A stretch of DNA of 64,000 nucleotides. Origin: Microcoleus vaginatus PCC 9802. GTDB taxonomy: Bacteria > Cyanobacteriota > Cyanobacteriia > Cyanobacteriales > Microcoleaceae. Each line of letters opens with the position of its first letter. Positions within the stretch are counted from its first letter, which is position 1. The notes under the pieces are model-generated. The model searched no databases, was not told where the DNA came from, and saw only the letters and a program-made list of their open reading frames with translations. Of this stretch, positions 18,892 through 26,661 are shown piece by piece. Location: positions 5,841,001 through 5,905,000 of the forward strand of contig CP031740.1 in assembly GCA_022701275.1 (NCBI GenBank). The letters run 5' to 3'. Both the position numbers and the translations under genes were made by a program.

Positions 18892-19560
18892 ATGTGGCCT
18901 AAATCCTTTATATTTCAATGGCGCCTTGCCATCGGGCTGTTAATATTAACCTCAGTGCTCACACCCCTAGCCCTCAACTACTACGTCCGACTTGTTACCC
19001 GCAACTACCGCCACAGCGATATAGCTAACGTGCCTGCTGAATCCATCGCTATAGTTTTTGGTGCCGGAGTTTGGGAAGACGGCACTCCAACCCCAATGTT
19101 AGCCGATCGAGTCCAAGCAGGCGTCGATTTGTACAAAGCGGGGCGAGTGGACAAACTTTTGATGACAGGAGACAATAGCAGCGTCGATTACAACGAAGTC
19201 CAAGCAATGCAGGACTACGCCGAAGCACAGGGCGTACCGACTAATAATATCATTCTCGATTATGCCGGATTTAGCACCTATGAAAGTTGCTACCGGGCGA
19301 AAGAGATTTTTGGCATAACCCAGGCTGTTTTAGTTACCCAAAACTTTCACTTAGCCCGCGCTGTTTATACCTGCCGCCAGTTGGGCGTAGAGGCGATCGG
19401 CTTAGGAACGCCAGATTGGGGCAAATTTCGCCAAAATAGCATGATTCGCTACAGTTTCCGCGAATTTCTGGCAGTCCTCAAAGCGCTTTGGGAAGTGCGC
19501 GTTACCCGTCCAGAACCGACTTTTTTAGGGCCGTTTGAAGGAATTAAAGAAAAGTTATGA
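18892..19560 (+). CDS. SanA/YdcF-family (DUF218) membrane-anchored protein
   Basis: A 222-residue protein with one N-terminal membrane helix (about residues 11-31) and a DUF218 domain outside it. The domain motifs are clear: SIAIVFGAGVWEDGTPTPML, DRVQAGVDLYKAGRVDKLLMTG, NEVQAMQDYAEAQGVP and VLVTQNFHLARAVYTC. SanA and ElyC relatives in enterobacteria affect envelope permeability and peptidoglycan; the chemistry is not settled. The SanA subgroup fits best because of the size and the YESCYRAKEIFG motif. The divergent pabC-like gene starts only about 100 bp away. A strong hairpin follows the stop codon. Confidence 0.85.
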   Translation: MWPKSFIFQWRLAIGLLILTSVLTPLALNYYVRLVTRNYRHSDIANVPAESIAIVFGAGVWEDGTPTPMLADRVQAGVDLYKAGRVDKLLMTGDNSSVDYNEVQAMQDYAEAQGVPTNNIILDYAGFSTYESCYRAKEIFGITQAVLVTQNFHLARAVYTCRQLGVEAIGLGTPDWGKFRQNSMIRYSFREFLAVLKALWEVRVTRPEPTFLGPFEGIKEKL

Positions 19561-19570
19561 GTGCTCTGTT

Positions 19571-19607
19571 GAAAACTTTAGTCCTTGCTTTAAGGACTAA
19601 AGTTTTC
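19571..19607 (+). terminator. strong hairpin after the SanA-like gene
   Basis: GAAAACTTTAGTCCTT (19571-19586) and AAGGACTAAAGTTTTC (19592-19607) form a perfect 16-bp stem with a 5-base loop, 11 bp after the stop codon. The AT-rich base of the stem supplies a short T run. It suits an intrinsic terminator that works on both strands, or a dispersed repeat used as one. Confidence 0.65.
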
Positions 19608-19657
19608 ACTAAAAACGGATTTTCTTACAACTAACCTGACATCATGTAAGTCGGGGA

Positions 19658-19690
19658 GTTGTAAGTTTTGTTTAACTCAAAACTTACAAC
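19658..19690 (-). terminator. hairpin after the 75-residue acidic-protein gene
   Basis: GTTGTAAGTTTTG (19658-19670) and CAAAACTTACAAC (19678-19690) make a perfect 13-bp stem with a 7-base loop. It lies 47 bp past the stop codon of the leftward gene ending at 19737, so it may end that transcript. Confidence 0.5.
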
Positions 19691-19736
19691 ACAACTCACA
19701 AATCATAACTCGCCCGTTGCGGTAGGGTTCTATAAC

Positions 19737-19964
19737 TTACTCGCGTTTGGAAAGCCCCGCCAGCGACCAAGTTAGGCTCACCATCATTAAGCGCCCTAGA
19801 GCCTTCAAACGGTCTTCGGCGTTATTTTCAACCGTTTGAGACAGAGTTTCAGACTTAAGATTTATCGAGAATTCTTCAGCGGTTTCTGCTGACTTTTCCA
19901 ACTGAGGTTGTTCAGAAGATGTCTCAAGGCTGACTTGTGGCTGCTGATTTTTTTCTTCGGTCAT
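19737..19964 (-). CDS. small acidic hypothetical protein with amphipathic C-terminus
   Basis: A 75-residue protein. Residues 1-50 are rich in Glu, Gln and Ser and look disordered. The last 25 residues (DRLKALGRLMMVSLTWSLAG) could form one amphipathic or short hydrophobic helix that touches a membrane. I chose ATG 19964 because AGGAGG lies 11 bases upstream; the GTG at 19976 is too close to that site. The excellent ribosome site supports a real gene. I do not recognise the family. Confidence 0.65.
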   Translation of the reverse strand: MTEEKNQQPQVSLETSSEQPQLEKSAETAEEFSINLKSETLSQTVENNAEDRLKALGRLMMVSLTWSLAGLSKRE

Positions 19965-20401
19965 TTTCTGAGTCACCTCCTGGAGTTATTGCATACATAA
20001 TTCTTACTACAAATGTAATTTGTTTGTATCCGGGATTTGGGGAGTCAAGTTTTTCTTACCCGACAATCGCAGTTACCAACTGACTTAAAAGTTTTGATTT
20101 CAGTTGTTAGCTATCTTAAATAGCACTTAGCCAATTTTCCGCAGAAAGCCGATTTATTCACAGATAGGTCGTCCTCCACCCATTTTTTGTAAGAAACGGG
20201 GTTTCTGAGCCTAAGTCCTGTTAAATTCAAAACTCACGCACTACTACCGATGATGCACATCACTGAAGTGTTATATTTACTTAACAGTAATATTTCCGAG
20301 ATTCTGATATTGTTAAAAATTAACAATTAATTTCGCTCGGATTTATATCAATCTGCAAGCAACCATCTGGGAAATATTAACAAACTGAAGGTGTAGAGCT
20401 G
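19965..20401. other. intergenic region between the acidic-protein gene and transaldolase
   Basis: This 437-bp divergent gap should hold promoters for both neighbours. It contains the palindrome AAGAAACGGGGTTTCT at 20191-20206, a form of the AGAAACCGG...CCGGTTTCT repeat also found at 42843-42915. The segment nearest the transaldolase start is very AT-rich (TTAAAAATTAACAATTAA near 20310). No gene or RNA is apparent. Confidence 0.45.
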
Positions 20402-21034
20402 ATGGCAATTTATGTGGATACTGCAATTGTAGCGGAAGCCGCACGGGCGAGCAAGTTCGGATGGATAGGGGGAATTACTACTAATCCGACACTTTTGGCA
20501 AAAAGCGAGTTATCTCCTGAGCAAACCCTTAAACAACTGGCACAACTGATTCCTGGGGAAGTGTATTATCAGCTAATGGCATCTGATGTTGATGGCATGG
20601 TAGCAGAAGGAAAAGCCGCTTTTGAGTTGATCGGGCGGCAAACAGTTTTGAAAGTTCCAGCAACGGCTGCGGGTTTCCAAGCAGTAGCGCATTTGTCACC
20701 GGAAATTCCTTGCGCGGTGACGGCGATATACAGCGCATCACAAGCAGTTGTCTCAGCAGAAGCGGGGGCTAAATATGCGATCGCCTACGTGAATCGCGCC
20801 ACCCGACTCCTAGGAGACGGTTTTGCCTTAGTGCGGGATATGGCAAATGTGTTGCAGAGAACTAATACTGAGATTTTGGCAGCTAGCATTAAATCGCCCG
20901 AAGAAGCGGTGAAGACTTTATTAGCTGGAGCACATCATTTGACACTGCCTTTTGACCTGTTGCAAGCGATCGCAGTTCATGAATTATCGCAGCAAACAGT
21001 TGATGAATTTGCCAAAAACGGCCGGGGAATATGA
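20402..21034 (+). CDS. transaldolase / fructose-6-phosphate aldolase-type enzyme
   Basis: A 210-residue single-domain TIM-barrel aldolase of the small transaldolase (TalC/FSA) subfamily. IYVDTA at the start, GITTNPTLLAKS, the Schiff-base lysine in TVLKVPATAAG, CAVTAIYSASQA and AYVNRATRLLGDG are visible. It transfers a dihydroxyacetone unit between sugar phosphates or cleaves fructose-6-phosphate; the sequence alone does not separate the two reactions. Members of this size are typically decameric and cytoplasmic. The gene is monocistronic, and the start ATG at 20402 follows GGTGTAGAGCTG. Confidence 0.88.
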   Translation: MAIYVDTAIVAEAARASKFGWIGGITTNPTLLAKSELSPEQTLKQLAQLIPGEVYYQLMASDVDGMVAEGKAAFELIGRQTVLKVPATAAGFQAVAHLSPEIPCAVTAIYSASQAVVSAEAGAKYAIAYVNRATRLLGDGFALVRDMANVLQRTNTEILAASIKSPEEAVKTLLAGAHHLTLPFDLLQAIAVHELSQQTVDEFAKNGRGI

Positions 21035-21105
21035 GCAGGGCTATCTTGTCTGCTGTGGGTAACATTAGGAAATCTCCAAACTTGTACTCTTAAATGTGAG
21101 GGCTT

Positions 21106-22770
21106 ATGACCATTACTCCCGTCTCTGTAGACTCAGCAGGCAATCTGGGGAACCGTGGCTCCTATAACCCCTCCATCTCAGCCGACGGGCGGTTTGTGGC
21201 GTTTTCTTCTCTTGCCTCCAACATAGTGCCGGGGGATACTAACAATAGCTTCGACATCTTCGTGCGGGACACGCTTACCAATACCACCACCCGCGTCTCT
21301 GTAGACTCAGCAGGCAATCAGGCGGATCGTAACTCCGGCAGCCCCTCCATCTCAGCCGACGGGCGGTTTGTGGCGTTTAATTCTGATGCCTCCAACATAG
21401 TGGCGGGGGATACTAACAATACCTACGACATCTTCGTGCGGGACACGCTCACCAATACCACCACCCGCCTCTCTGTAGACTCAGCAGGCAATCCGGGGAA
21501 CAGTAACTCCACAACCCCCTCCATCTCAGCCGACGGGAGGTTTGTGGCGTTTTCTTCTCTTGCCTCCAACATAGTGCCGGGGGATACTAACAGTAGCTAC
21601 GACATCTTCGTGCGGGACACGCTCACCAATACCACCACCCGCCTCTGTTTTGACTCAGCAAACAATCAGGGGAACAGTGGCTCCGGCAGCCCCTCCATCT
21701 CAGCCGACGGGCGGTTTGTGGCGTTTTCTTCTTTTGCCTCCAACATAGTGCCGGGGGATACTAACAGTGAGTCACACATCTTCGTGCGGGACACGCTCAC
21801 CAATACCACCACGCGCGTGTCATTAGACTCAGCAGGCAATCAGGCGGACCGTTTCTACTACAACCCCTCCATTTCCGCCGACGGGCGGTTTGTGGCGTTT
21901 TCTTCTCTTGCCTCCAACATAGTGCCGGGGGATACTAACAATAGCTTCGACATCTTCGTTCGGGACACGCTCACCAATACCACCACCGGCGTGTCAGTAG
22001 ATTCAGCAGGCAATCCGGGGAACCTTCAGTCCGGCAGCCCCTCCATCTCAGCCGACGGGCGGTTTGTGGCGTTTTCTTCTAATGCCTCCAACATAGTGCC
22101 GGGTGATACTAACAATAGCCGAGACATCTTCGTGCGGGACACGCTCACCAATATCACCACTCGCGTCTCTGTAGGCTTAGCAGGCAATCAGGGGAACATT
22201 TTATCCAGCAGCCCCTCCATCTCAGCCGACGGGCGGTTTGTGGCGTTTTCTTCTAATGCCTCCAACATAGTGCCGGGGGATACTAACAATACAGACGACA
22301 TTTTTGTTGTGGACACCAGCCGCACTCCAAACGTCATCAACGGCACGGACGGCAACGACAACCTGACTGGCACCAGTGGCAACGATATCATCAACGGTTT
22401 GGAAGGTGATGACGTGCTGACCGGTTTGCGGGCTTCGGATCTCTTAAATGGCGGCGACGGCAACGATATCCTTTATGGCGGCAAAGGTTCTGACACTCTC
22501 AACGGCGGTTTGGGCAACGATAATCTAGTCGGCGGCGCGGGCAACGATGTATTTGTTTTAGGTGCAGGGTTGGGATTTGATACAATCTCTGATTTCGCCA
22601 ACTCTCAAGATACCATTCAATTAATCAATGGCTTGACCTTCGGACAGCTATCAATTTCCCCTGGAACTAACGGCACATTAATTAGAGTAGCCAGCAGCGG
22701 TGAAGTTTTAGCTTCTTTGACAGGCGTTGCTCCCAATCTCCTCGGTTCTGAAAATTTCATCTCTCTCTAG
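21106..22770 (+). CDS. exported seven-repeat PD40 beta-propeller with RTX calcium-binding tail
   Basis: A 554-residue protein. Seven 58-residue repeats (residues 6-411) each contain PSISADGRFVAFSS and SNIVPGDTNN.DIFVRDTL, the TolB/PD40 blade pattern; seven blades would close one propeller. Residues 420-480 hold RTX nonapeptides (GNDNLTG, GNDIING, GDGNDILYGG, GNDNLVGGAGND), which bind Ca2+. The last 75 residues (FDTISDFANSQDTIQLING) are the usual C-terminal export signal region for type I secretion. There is no Sec signal peptide, consistent with that route. It is likely a cell-surface or extracellular protein. The blades are nearly identical in DNA sequence (see the repeat entry). No secretion genes are nearby. 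Confidence 0.85.
   Translation: MTITPVSVDSAGNLGNRGSYNPSISADGRFVAFSSLASNIVPGDTNNSFDIFVRDTLTNTTTRVSVDSAGNQADRNSGSPSISADGRFVAFNSDASNIVAGDTNNTYDIFVRDTLTNTTTRLSVDSAGNPGNSNSTTPSISADGRFVAFSSLASNIVPGDTNSSYDIFVRDTLTNTTTRLCFDSANNQGNSGSGSPSISADGRFVAFSSFASNIVPGDTNSESHIFVRDTLTNTTTRVSLDSAGNQADRFYYNPSISADGRFVAFSSLASNIVPGDTNNSFDIFVRDTLTNTTTGVSVDSAGNPGNLQSGSPSISADGRFVAFSSNASNIVPGDTNNSRDIFVRDTLTNITTRVSVGLAGNQGNILSSSPSISADGRFVAFSSNASNIVPGDTNNTDDIFVVDTSRTPNVINGTDGNDNLTGTSGNDIINGLEGDDVLTGLRASDLLNGGDGNDILYGGKGSDTLNGGLGNDNLVGGAGNDVFVLGAGLGFDTISDFANSQDTIQLINGLTFGQLSISPGTNGTLIRVASSGEVLASLTGVAPNLLGSENFISL
21121..22338. repeat. seven tandem 174-bp repeats inside the propeller gene
   Basis: Seven units of 174 bp, the first beginning GTCTCTGTAGACTCAGCAGG and each containing CCATCTCAGCCGACGGGCGG and TTCGTGCGGGACACGCT. 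Long stretches are identical between units. The variable part of each unit is the 12-20 codons around GNxGNxxS and the residues just before DIFVRD. Such near-identity indicates recent amplification or ongoing homogenisation and would favour copy-number change. Confidence 0.9.
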
Positions 22771-22823
22771 AGATAGATGGTAAACTGGTCATTTGTTAAA
22801 TCACTTTTGCTCAGAGGAACATC

Positions 22824-23375
22824 ATGATTAAACTTGGCAAACCATCACTCGCATTAATAGGCACATTTCTTGCAGTTTTGCAACCAGCATTTACCGCTCA
22901 TTCACAAGAAAGCAACAGCGAATTTAGCAAACTTCAATCCTTATTAGAAGCCAAAAAATGGTACGAAGCCGATCAAGAAACAGTCTCTCTGATCCGCAAC
23001 AACTCCGCCAATCTGTCTTGTCCGAACCTCCGCGCGATCGATCAGATGTGGATGCAATCGAGCAATGGCAAATATGGATTGACTCCGCAGTTAGAGATTT
23101 GGCAGAAAGTGGGCGGTTCTAGCTGTCGAACTTGCGAAGGTCAAATCCAAGAATTTAGCAAGCAAGTAGGATGGAACATGAGCTCCCAAGTAAGTCCTAT
23201 ACCAGGGGAGTTTCCTGCCCAGTATCCAACTGTTGCTTCATTAAGTTGGCAAAGTTATGTGGACAGCGATAAAAGCATAACTAGGTACAGTCTTTTTGCT
23301 GGCGCCCAGACATGGCAAGCGTGGAGAGTTACAGAATTTAACCTGTTTTCTACTTTTGCCAATTGCGGCAAGTAA
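22824..23375 (+). CDS. GUN4-domain protein with signal peptide
   Basis: A 183-residue protein. Residues 1-27 are a typical Sec signal peptide (basic start, hydrophobic core LALIGTFLAVL, then AHSQE). The rest is a GUN4 domain: LQSLLEAKKWYEADQETVSL, CPNLRAIDQMWMQSSNGKYG and EIWQKVGG match its core. GUN4 normally binds protoporphyrin and Mg-protoporphyrin and stimulates Mg-chelatase on the inner side of the membrane. Here the domain would be exported, so a chelatase role is unlikely; tetrapyrrole binding in the periplasm or lumen is inference. The extra Cys pair (SSCRTCEG) could form a disulfide outside the cytoplasm. It follows the propeller gene by 53 bp on the same strand. AGAGGAA precedes the ATG. 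Confidence 0.8.
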   Translation: MIKLGKPSLALIGTFLAVLQPAFTAHSQESNSEFSKLQSLLEAKKWYEADQETVSLIRNNSANLSCPNLRAIDQMWMQSSNGKYGLTPQLEIWQKVGGSSCRTCEGQIQEFSKQVGWNMSSQVSPIPGEFPAQYPTVASLSWQSYVDSDKSITRYSLFAGAQTWQAWRVTEFNLFSTFANCGK

Positions 23376-23449
23376 CAGTTGTAGGACGGGCAATGCCCAG
23401 ACTTCCACCTCGGAGTCGGGATGGGATTTCTCGCTCGCCTCGACTCTTC

Positions 23450-23470
23450 AATCTAAAATCTAAGATCTAA
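23450..23470. repeat. three heptamer repeats (AATCTAA family)
   Basis: AATCTAA, AATCTAA and GATCTAA run in register just downstream of the WD40-kinase stop codon. This is the reverse complement of the TAGATTT family found elsewhere in the window. Confidence 0.6.
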
Positions 23471-23480
23471 AATAGTAGGA

Positions 23481-25538
23481 CTATGGCATTCGCCAAATCT
23501 TAATAGTGCGATCGGGACTGCCGCTCACAAAAGTCTTGCTATCTCTGCCAATAGCAACAGAACTCACAAACTGACTGTGACCAGGAAGAGTGCTTCTTTC
23601 TTTTCCCGTCTTCAAATCCCAAACTATAATATCTCCGCCCCCGCTGATCAAAGTGCGGCTGTCCGGGCTAAAGGCGATCGTCCTCACCCAGCCCGAATGC
23701 CCTTTAAAAGTGCGGGTGCGCTTCCCGTCTTGCACGTTCGACAAACGGATCATATTGTCGGTGCTAGCACTAGCGACAATTTTCCCGTTCGGGCTAAAAG
23801 CCACAGCAGTAACCGGGCCCCCGTGCCCTGTGATAATTCTTCTGACTTCTCCGGTGCTGAGATTCCACAAACGCAGAGTCTTGTCATCGCTGCCACTAGC
23901 CAGAGTTTTACCGTCCCGGCTCAAAGCGATCGCGTTTACTCCTCCGGCGTGGCCGCTCAACGTCCGCAACCTGCTGCCAGTTCTGACATTCCACAAGCGA
24001 ACAGTTTTGTCATCGCTGCCGCTAGCGAGAGTTTGACCGTCCCTACTAAAAGCGATCGCGTTGACGGAGGCTTTGTGAGCGGGAATCGTCCGTCTCCGTC
24101 GCCCCGTCTTCAAATCCCAGATAATCACATTATTGTCGTCGCCCCCGCTGGCCAAAAGCGAGCTGTCAGGACTCACCGCCACCGTATTGACCGATTTTTG
24201 AGAATGCACCGACTTGAGAGTCTGCTCCCGTCCCGTCCTGAGATTCCAAATTCTAATCGTCCCAGAGCTTGCGCTCACCAAAGTTTGACCGTTAGGCGAC
24301 AGGGCGATCGCATTTACACTCCCGGCATTATTTAAACTTTTTTGCAATAAATGAGTGCTAGGTAAAGTAGAAAGCAGCCACACCGGGTTTGCCGGAAACA
24401 CCCCGTAACGCAGCGAACCGTAAATTTGAGACGCGCCAATACTCACCATCAAAACAGCGGTACCCGCCAGCAACTTCTTTTTCCAATCAAAAACATCTTT
24501 CTCGGTCTTGTTCAATCCCGAATTCAGAGGTCTGAGGCGGTTTATGGAACTCTGCTTTTTCGCCCCAGACGCCCCGGCAGTTGCGCGAAGTTTAGTTTGC
24601 CCCGTCGTCGGCAACTGAGTCGGCAACTGACTTTCCGCGCCATCGAGTTTAATTTCCTCCAAGCACTGCAAAACCATCTGCGGACTTTGAGGTCGATTTC
24701 CCGGAAAAGGCGCCATCAGATAATCGATTACATTAGCCACGGCGTCGGAAACCTGAGGAGCTCCTTTGCGCCACATTAATCTGCCCGTGCGCGGGTTCTC
24801 TGGAAACGCAGTCGGGGGCTTTCCAGTCAGCAAATAAACAAAAGTGCGCCCCAGAGCAAAAAAATCTGACTGCGGAACAGCCTTGCCATTAGTTTGTTCC
24901 GGTGGCGTGTAGCCGGGGGACACAATACCAGTCACATTTTGCCCCTGGCCCACCTTAGCGAAATAAGTCGCCGACACTTCCCGAGCAGTCCCGAAGTCAA
25001 TCAGCACTAACTGCCCGTTTGGCTTGCACATAATATTGTGCGGCTTGATATCGCGATGGAAATAGTTGAGGCGGTGAACTTGGTCTAAAATTTCCGACAG
25101 TTGTTTGAGCCAGTTCACAGCTTGTTCTTGGCTAATCGGGCGGCCCCGATGTTTCAGCCAGTCTTGCAAATTGGCCCCAGCAATTTTCTCCATCACCAGA
25201 CAGTGAAAAGACTCTGTGCTGTGAGCGGGCGTAAATATAAAATAACCGTCGCGATCGACTTTTGGAATACCTGGATGTCTGAGCCTGACCAACACGTCGG
25301 CTTCTTGCTTAAACAGTTCTACAGCTTTGGGATGTTCTTTGAGGAGGACTTTGAGCACTCTTCGGGCGCCGTTGTCGTCCACTTCAAATGTTCTGCCAAA
25401 GCCGCCGCCTCCGAGAGGCGCGACTAGCCGATATCGACCTTGCAACAAAAGTTCTGACCCGCAGTGGATACACGCGGATTTGCCAGAGTTGGCTGGATCG
25501 GAGGGATTCGGGCATTTGGGATTGAGGCAATAACTCAC
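23481..25538 (-). CDS. Ser/Thr protein kinase with seven C-terminal WD40 repeats
   Basis: About 685 residues. A four-Cys zinc-ribbon-like start (CLNPKCPNP, CIHCG) leads into a PknB-type kinase: glycine loop LGGGGFGRTF, Lys in RRVLKVLL, HRDIKPHN near 161-168 and IDFGTARE. A proline/threonine-rich linker and one membrane helix near 350-370 (LLAGTAVLMVSIGASQ) follow. Seven WD40 repeats at about 395-685 (SVNAIAFSRDGQTLASGSDD and relatives) should form a propeller, probably outside the cytoplasm. I start at the GTG at 25538 (MSYCLNPKC), as relatives do; GTG 25547 would add three residues. Signals sensed by the propeller are unknown. The gene is alone, with a long gene-free stretch upstream. Confidence 0.88.
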   Translation of the reverse strand: MSYCLNPKCPNPSDPANSGKSACIHCGSELLLQGRYRLVAPLGGGGFGRTFEVDDNGARRVLKVLLKEHPKAVELFKQEADVLVRLRHPGIPKVDRDGYFIFTPAHSTESFHCLVMEKIAGANLQDWLKHRGRPISQEQAVNWLKQLSEILDQVHRLNYFHRDIKPHNIMCKPNGQLVLIDFGTAREVSATYFAKVGQGQNVTGIVSPGYTPPEQTNGKAVPQSDFFALGRTFVYLLTGKPPTAFPENPRTGRLMWRKGAPQVSDAVANVIDYLMAPFPGNRPQSPQMVLQCLEEIKLDGAESQLPTQLPTTGQTKLRATAGASGAKKQSSINRLRPLNSGLNKTEKDVFDWKKKLLAGTAVLMVSIGASQIYGSLRYGVFPANPVWLLSTLPSTHLLQKSLNNAGSVNAIALSPNGQTLVSASSGTIRIWNLRTGREQTLKSVHSQKSVNTVAVSPDSSLLASGGDDNNVIIWDLKTGRRRRTIPAHKASVNAIAFSRDGQTLASGSDDKTVRLWNVRTGSRLRTLSGHAGGVNAIALSRDGKTLASGSDDKTLRLWNLSTGEVRRIITGHGGPVTAVAFSPNGKIVASASTDNMIRLSNVQDGKRTRTFKGHSGWVRTIAFSPDSRTLISGGGDIIVWDLKTGKERSTLPGHSQFVSSVAIGRDSKTFVSGSPDRTIKIWRMP

Positions 25539-26661
25539 AGAAGCCACATAACCCTGATTGAGGTTGCTCTATCAAGTTTTACTTTGACACTGCTATACAA
25601 AACTTGGCTAAACTTATCTAAGCTTCACCATTCAACTAGAAGTATTTTCTAGAGGGTCTGATTCCTGCTTCTGCCAAGAGAGTCGGCTCTTACTTGTCCA
25701 CAGGCGTAAATTCGGGTGGAGCAGCACCCTATTTTTGAAGTCTGTACAACTATTTATTATTGTGGAAGCTTTTAGCCATTGTTTAACCATTATTTTCAAC
25801 CAATTTAACGAATCGTGGTATCCCGTTCGACCTTTTTATAGGCTGGTCAGTTTTAAATCGACCGTCGTTTACTCTTCCTGAAAATTTTTCCTGCATATTT
25901 TGGGCATTATTCTGAGAATGTTGCACAAAACTGCGCCTCTGTCAATATGCTTGTCATCAGCAGCTCGGAGGAAGTTTAATCAAGTATTAAGCGATTAGAT
26001 TAACCTCTGTGCACTCTTGGTGAGTGAGATTTTTGATTCAGCTTGGGTTACTTGCCTTGACAAGATTACTCAAGCCGCATTAGAGGTGTCTTCTCTAAAA
26101 TCGTTAATTCTGGTATGGCATACCGTATTTGATTAGTCCTCTTTATCTAGTTCGGTTTTTGTTCAAATACGAGTTTTCCTAGACGGCAACACCGTGTTTG
26201 TGGGACGACGTACTCAACAATAAGAGTACGAGGTTTTACGTTATCTAGTTAGACTCAATTTTCAACTTATGACGATCGTAGCACACCTAGTAAAAGACTC
26301 ATGAGCACCCTTGATTGAAATCTCGCAGCGTCTCTGAAGTCAAGGGAGGCTTTAGTCTCGCTTGACTTCAGCATCCCGTGTTTTTGTATAACCTGTGGCA
26401 CCGCGCTCTAATGATCGGGTTGATGCCAAAGGTTTTGTAGTTGGTCACAGTCGATCAAGGTCACAAATCCCTGATGACAGCAAATAATGTACAAACACAC
26501 CAGAACTAATAACGAGAGAGCAGCCACATTTCAATTGTACGATCGCAACCACCACTCTCGAAGAAAGAAGTGAGAGTAGGCGAGTGGGGGAGTGAGGGAG
26601 TGAAAAAATCTGCCTTCTTCCTTCTTCCCTCTTCCCTCTTCCTTCAGCAGAAGAAAGCGTT
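25539..26661. other. 1.1-kb gene-free region
   Basis: No frame here shows family motifs or a convincing start. It holds several structured elements. GGTATGGCATACC (26112-26124) is a perfect odd palindrome. CGTACTC/GAGTACG (26209-26230) is a short hairpin. CTGAAGTCAAG (26334-26344) and CTTGACTTCAG (26361-26371) form an 11-bp stem. A heptamer array sits at 26613-26647 next to the antiporter stop codon. The region is both upstream of the WD40 kinase and downstream of the antiporter. Its length and structure leave room for an unrecognised RNA or a long leader, but I cannot assign one. Confidence 0.4.
26613..26647. repeat. five heptamer repeats (CCTTCTT family)
   Basis: CCTTCTT, CCTTCTT, CCCTCTT, CCCTCTT and CCTTCAG run in register, ending 14 bp before the antiporter stop codon. 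A matching purine-rich stretch (GAGTGGGGGAGTGAGGGAG, near 26583) precedes it and could pair with it loosely. Confidence 0.7.

Noticed and set aside
21106-22770. Calling the propeller gene a TolB periplasmic protein
   Set aside because: It lacks a Sec signal peptide and TolB N-terminal domain and ends with RTX repeats, so only the blade fold is shared.
23577-24335. A 252-codon plus-strand frame opposite the WD40 repeats
   Set aside because: Its sequence repeats with the WD40 period and has low-complexity composition; the minus strand carries clear WD40 motifs.
25539-26661. tmRNA, RNase P RNA, SRP RNA or tRNA genes in the long gap
   Set aside because: None of their conserved core sequences (for example a T-loop GGTTCGAATCC type motif) could be seen.
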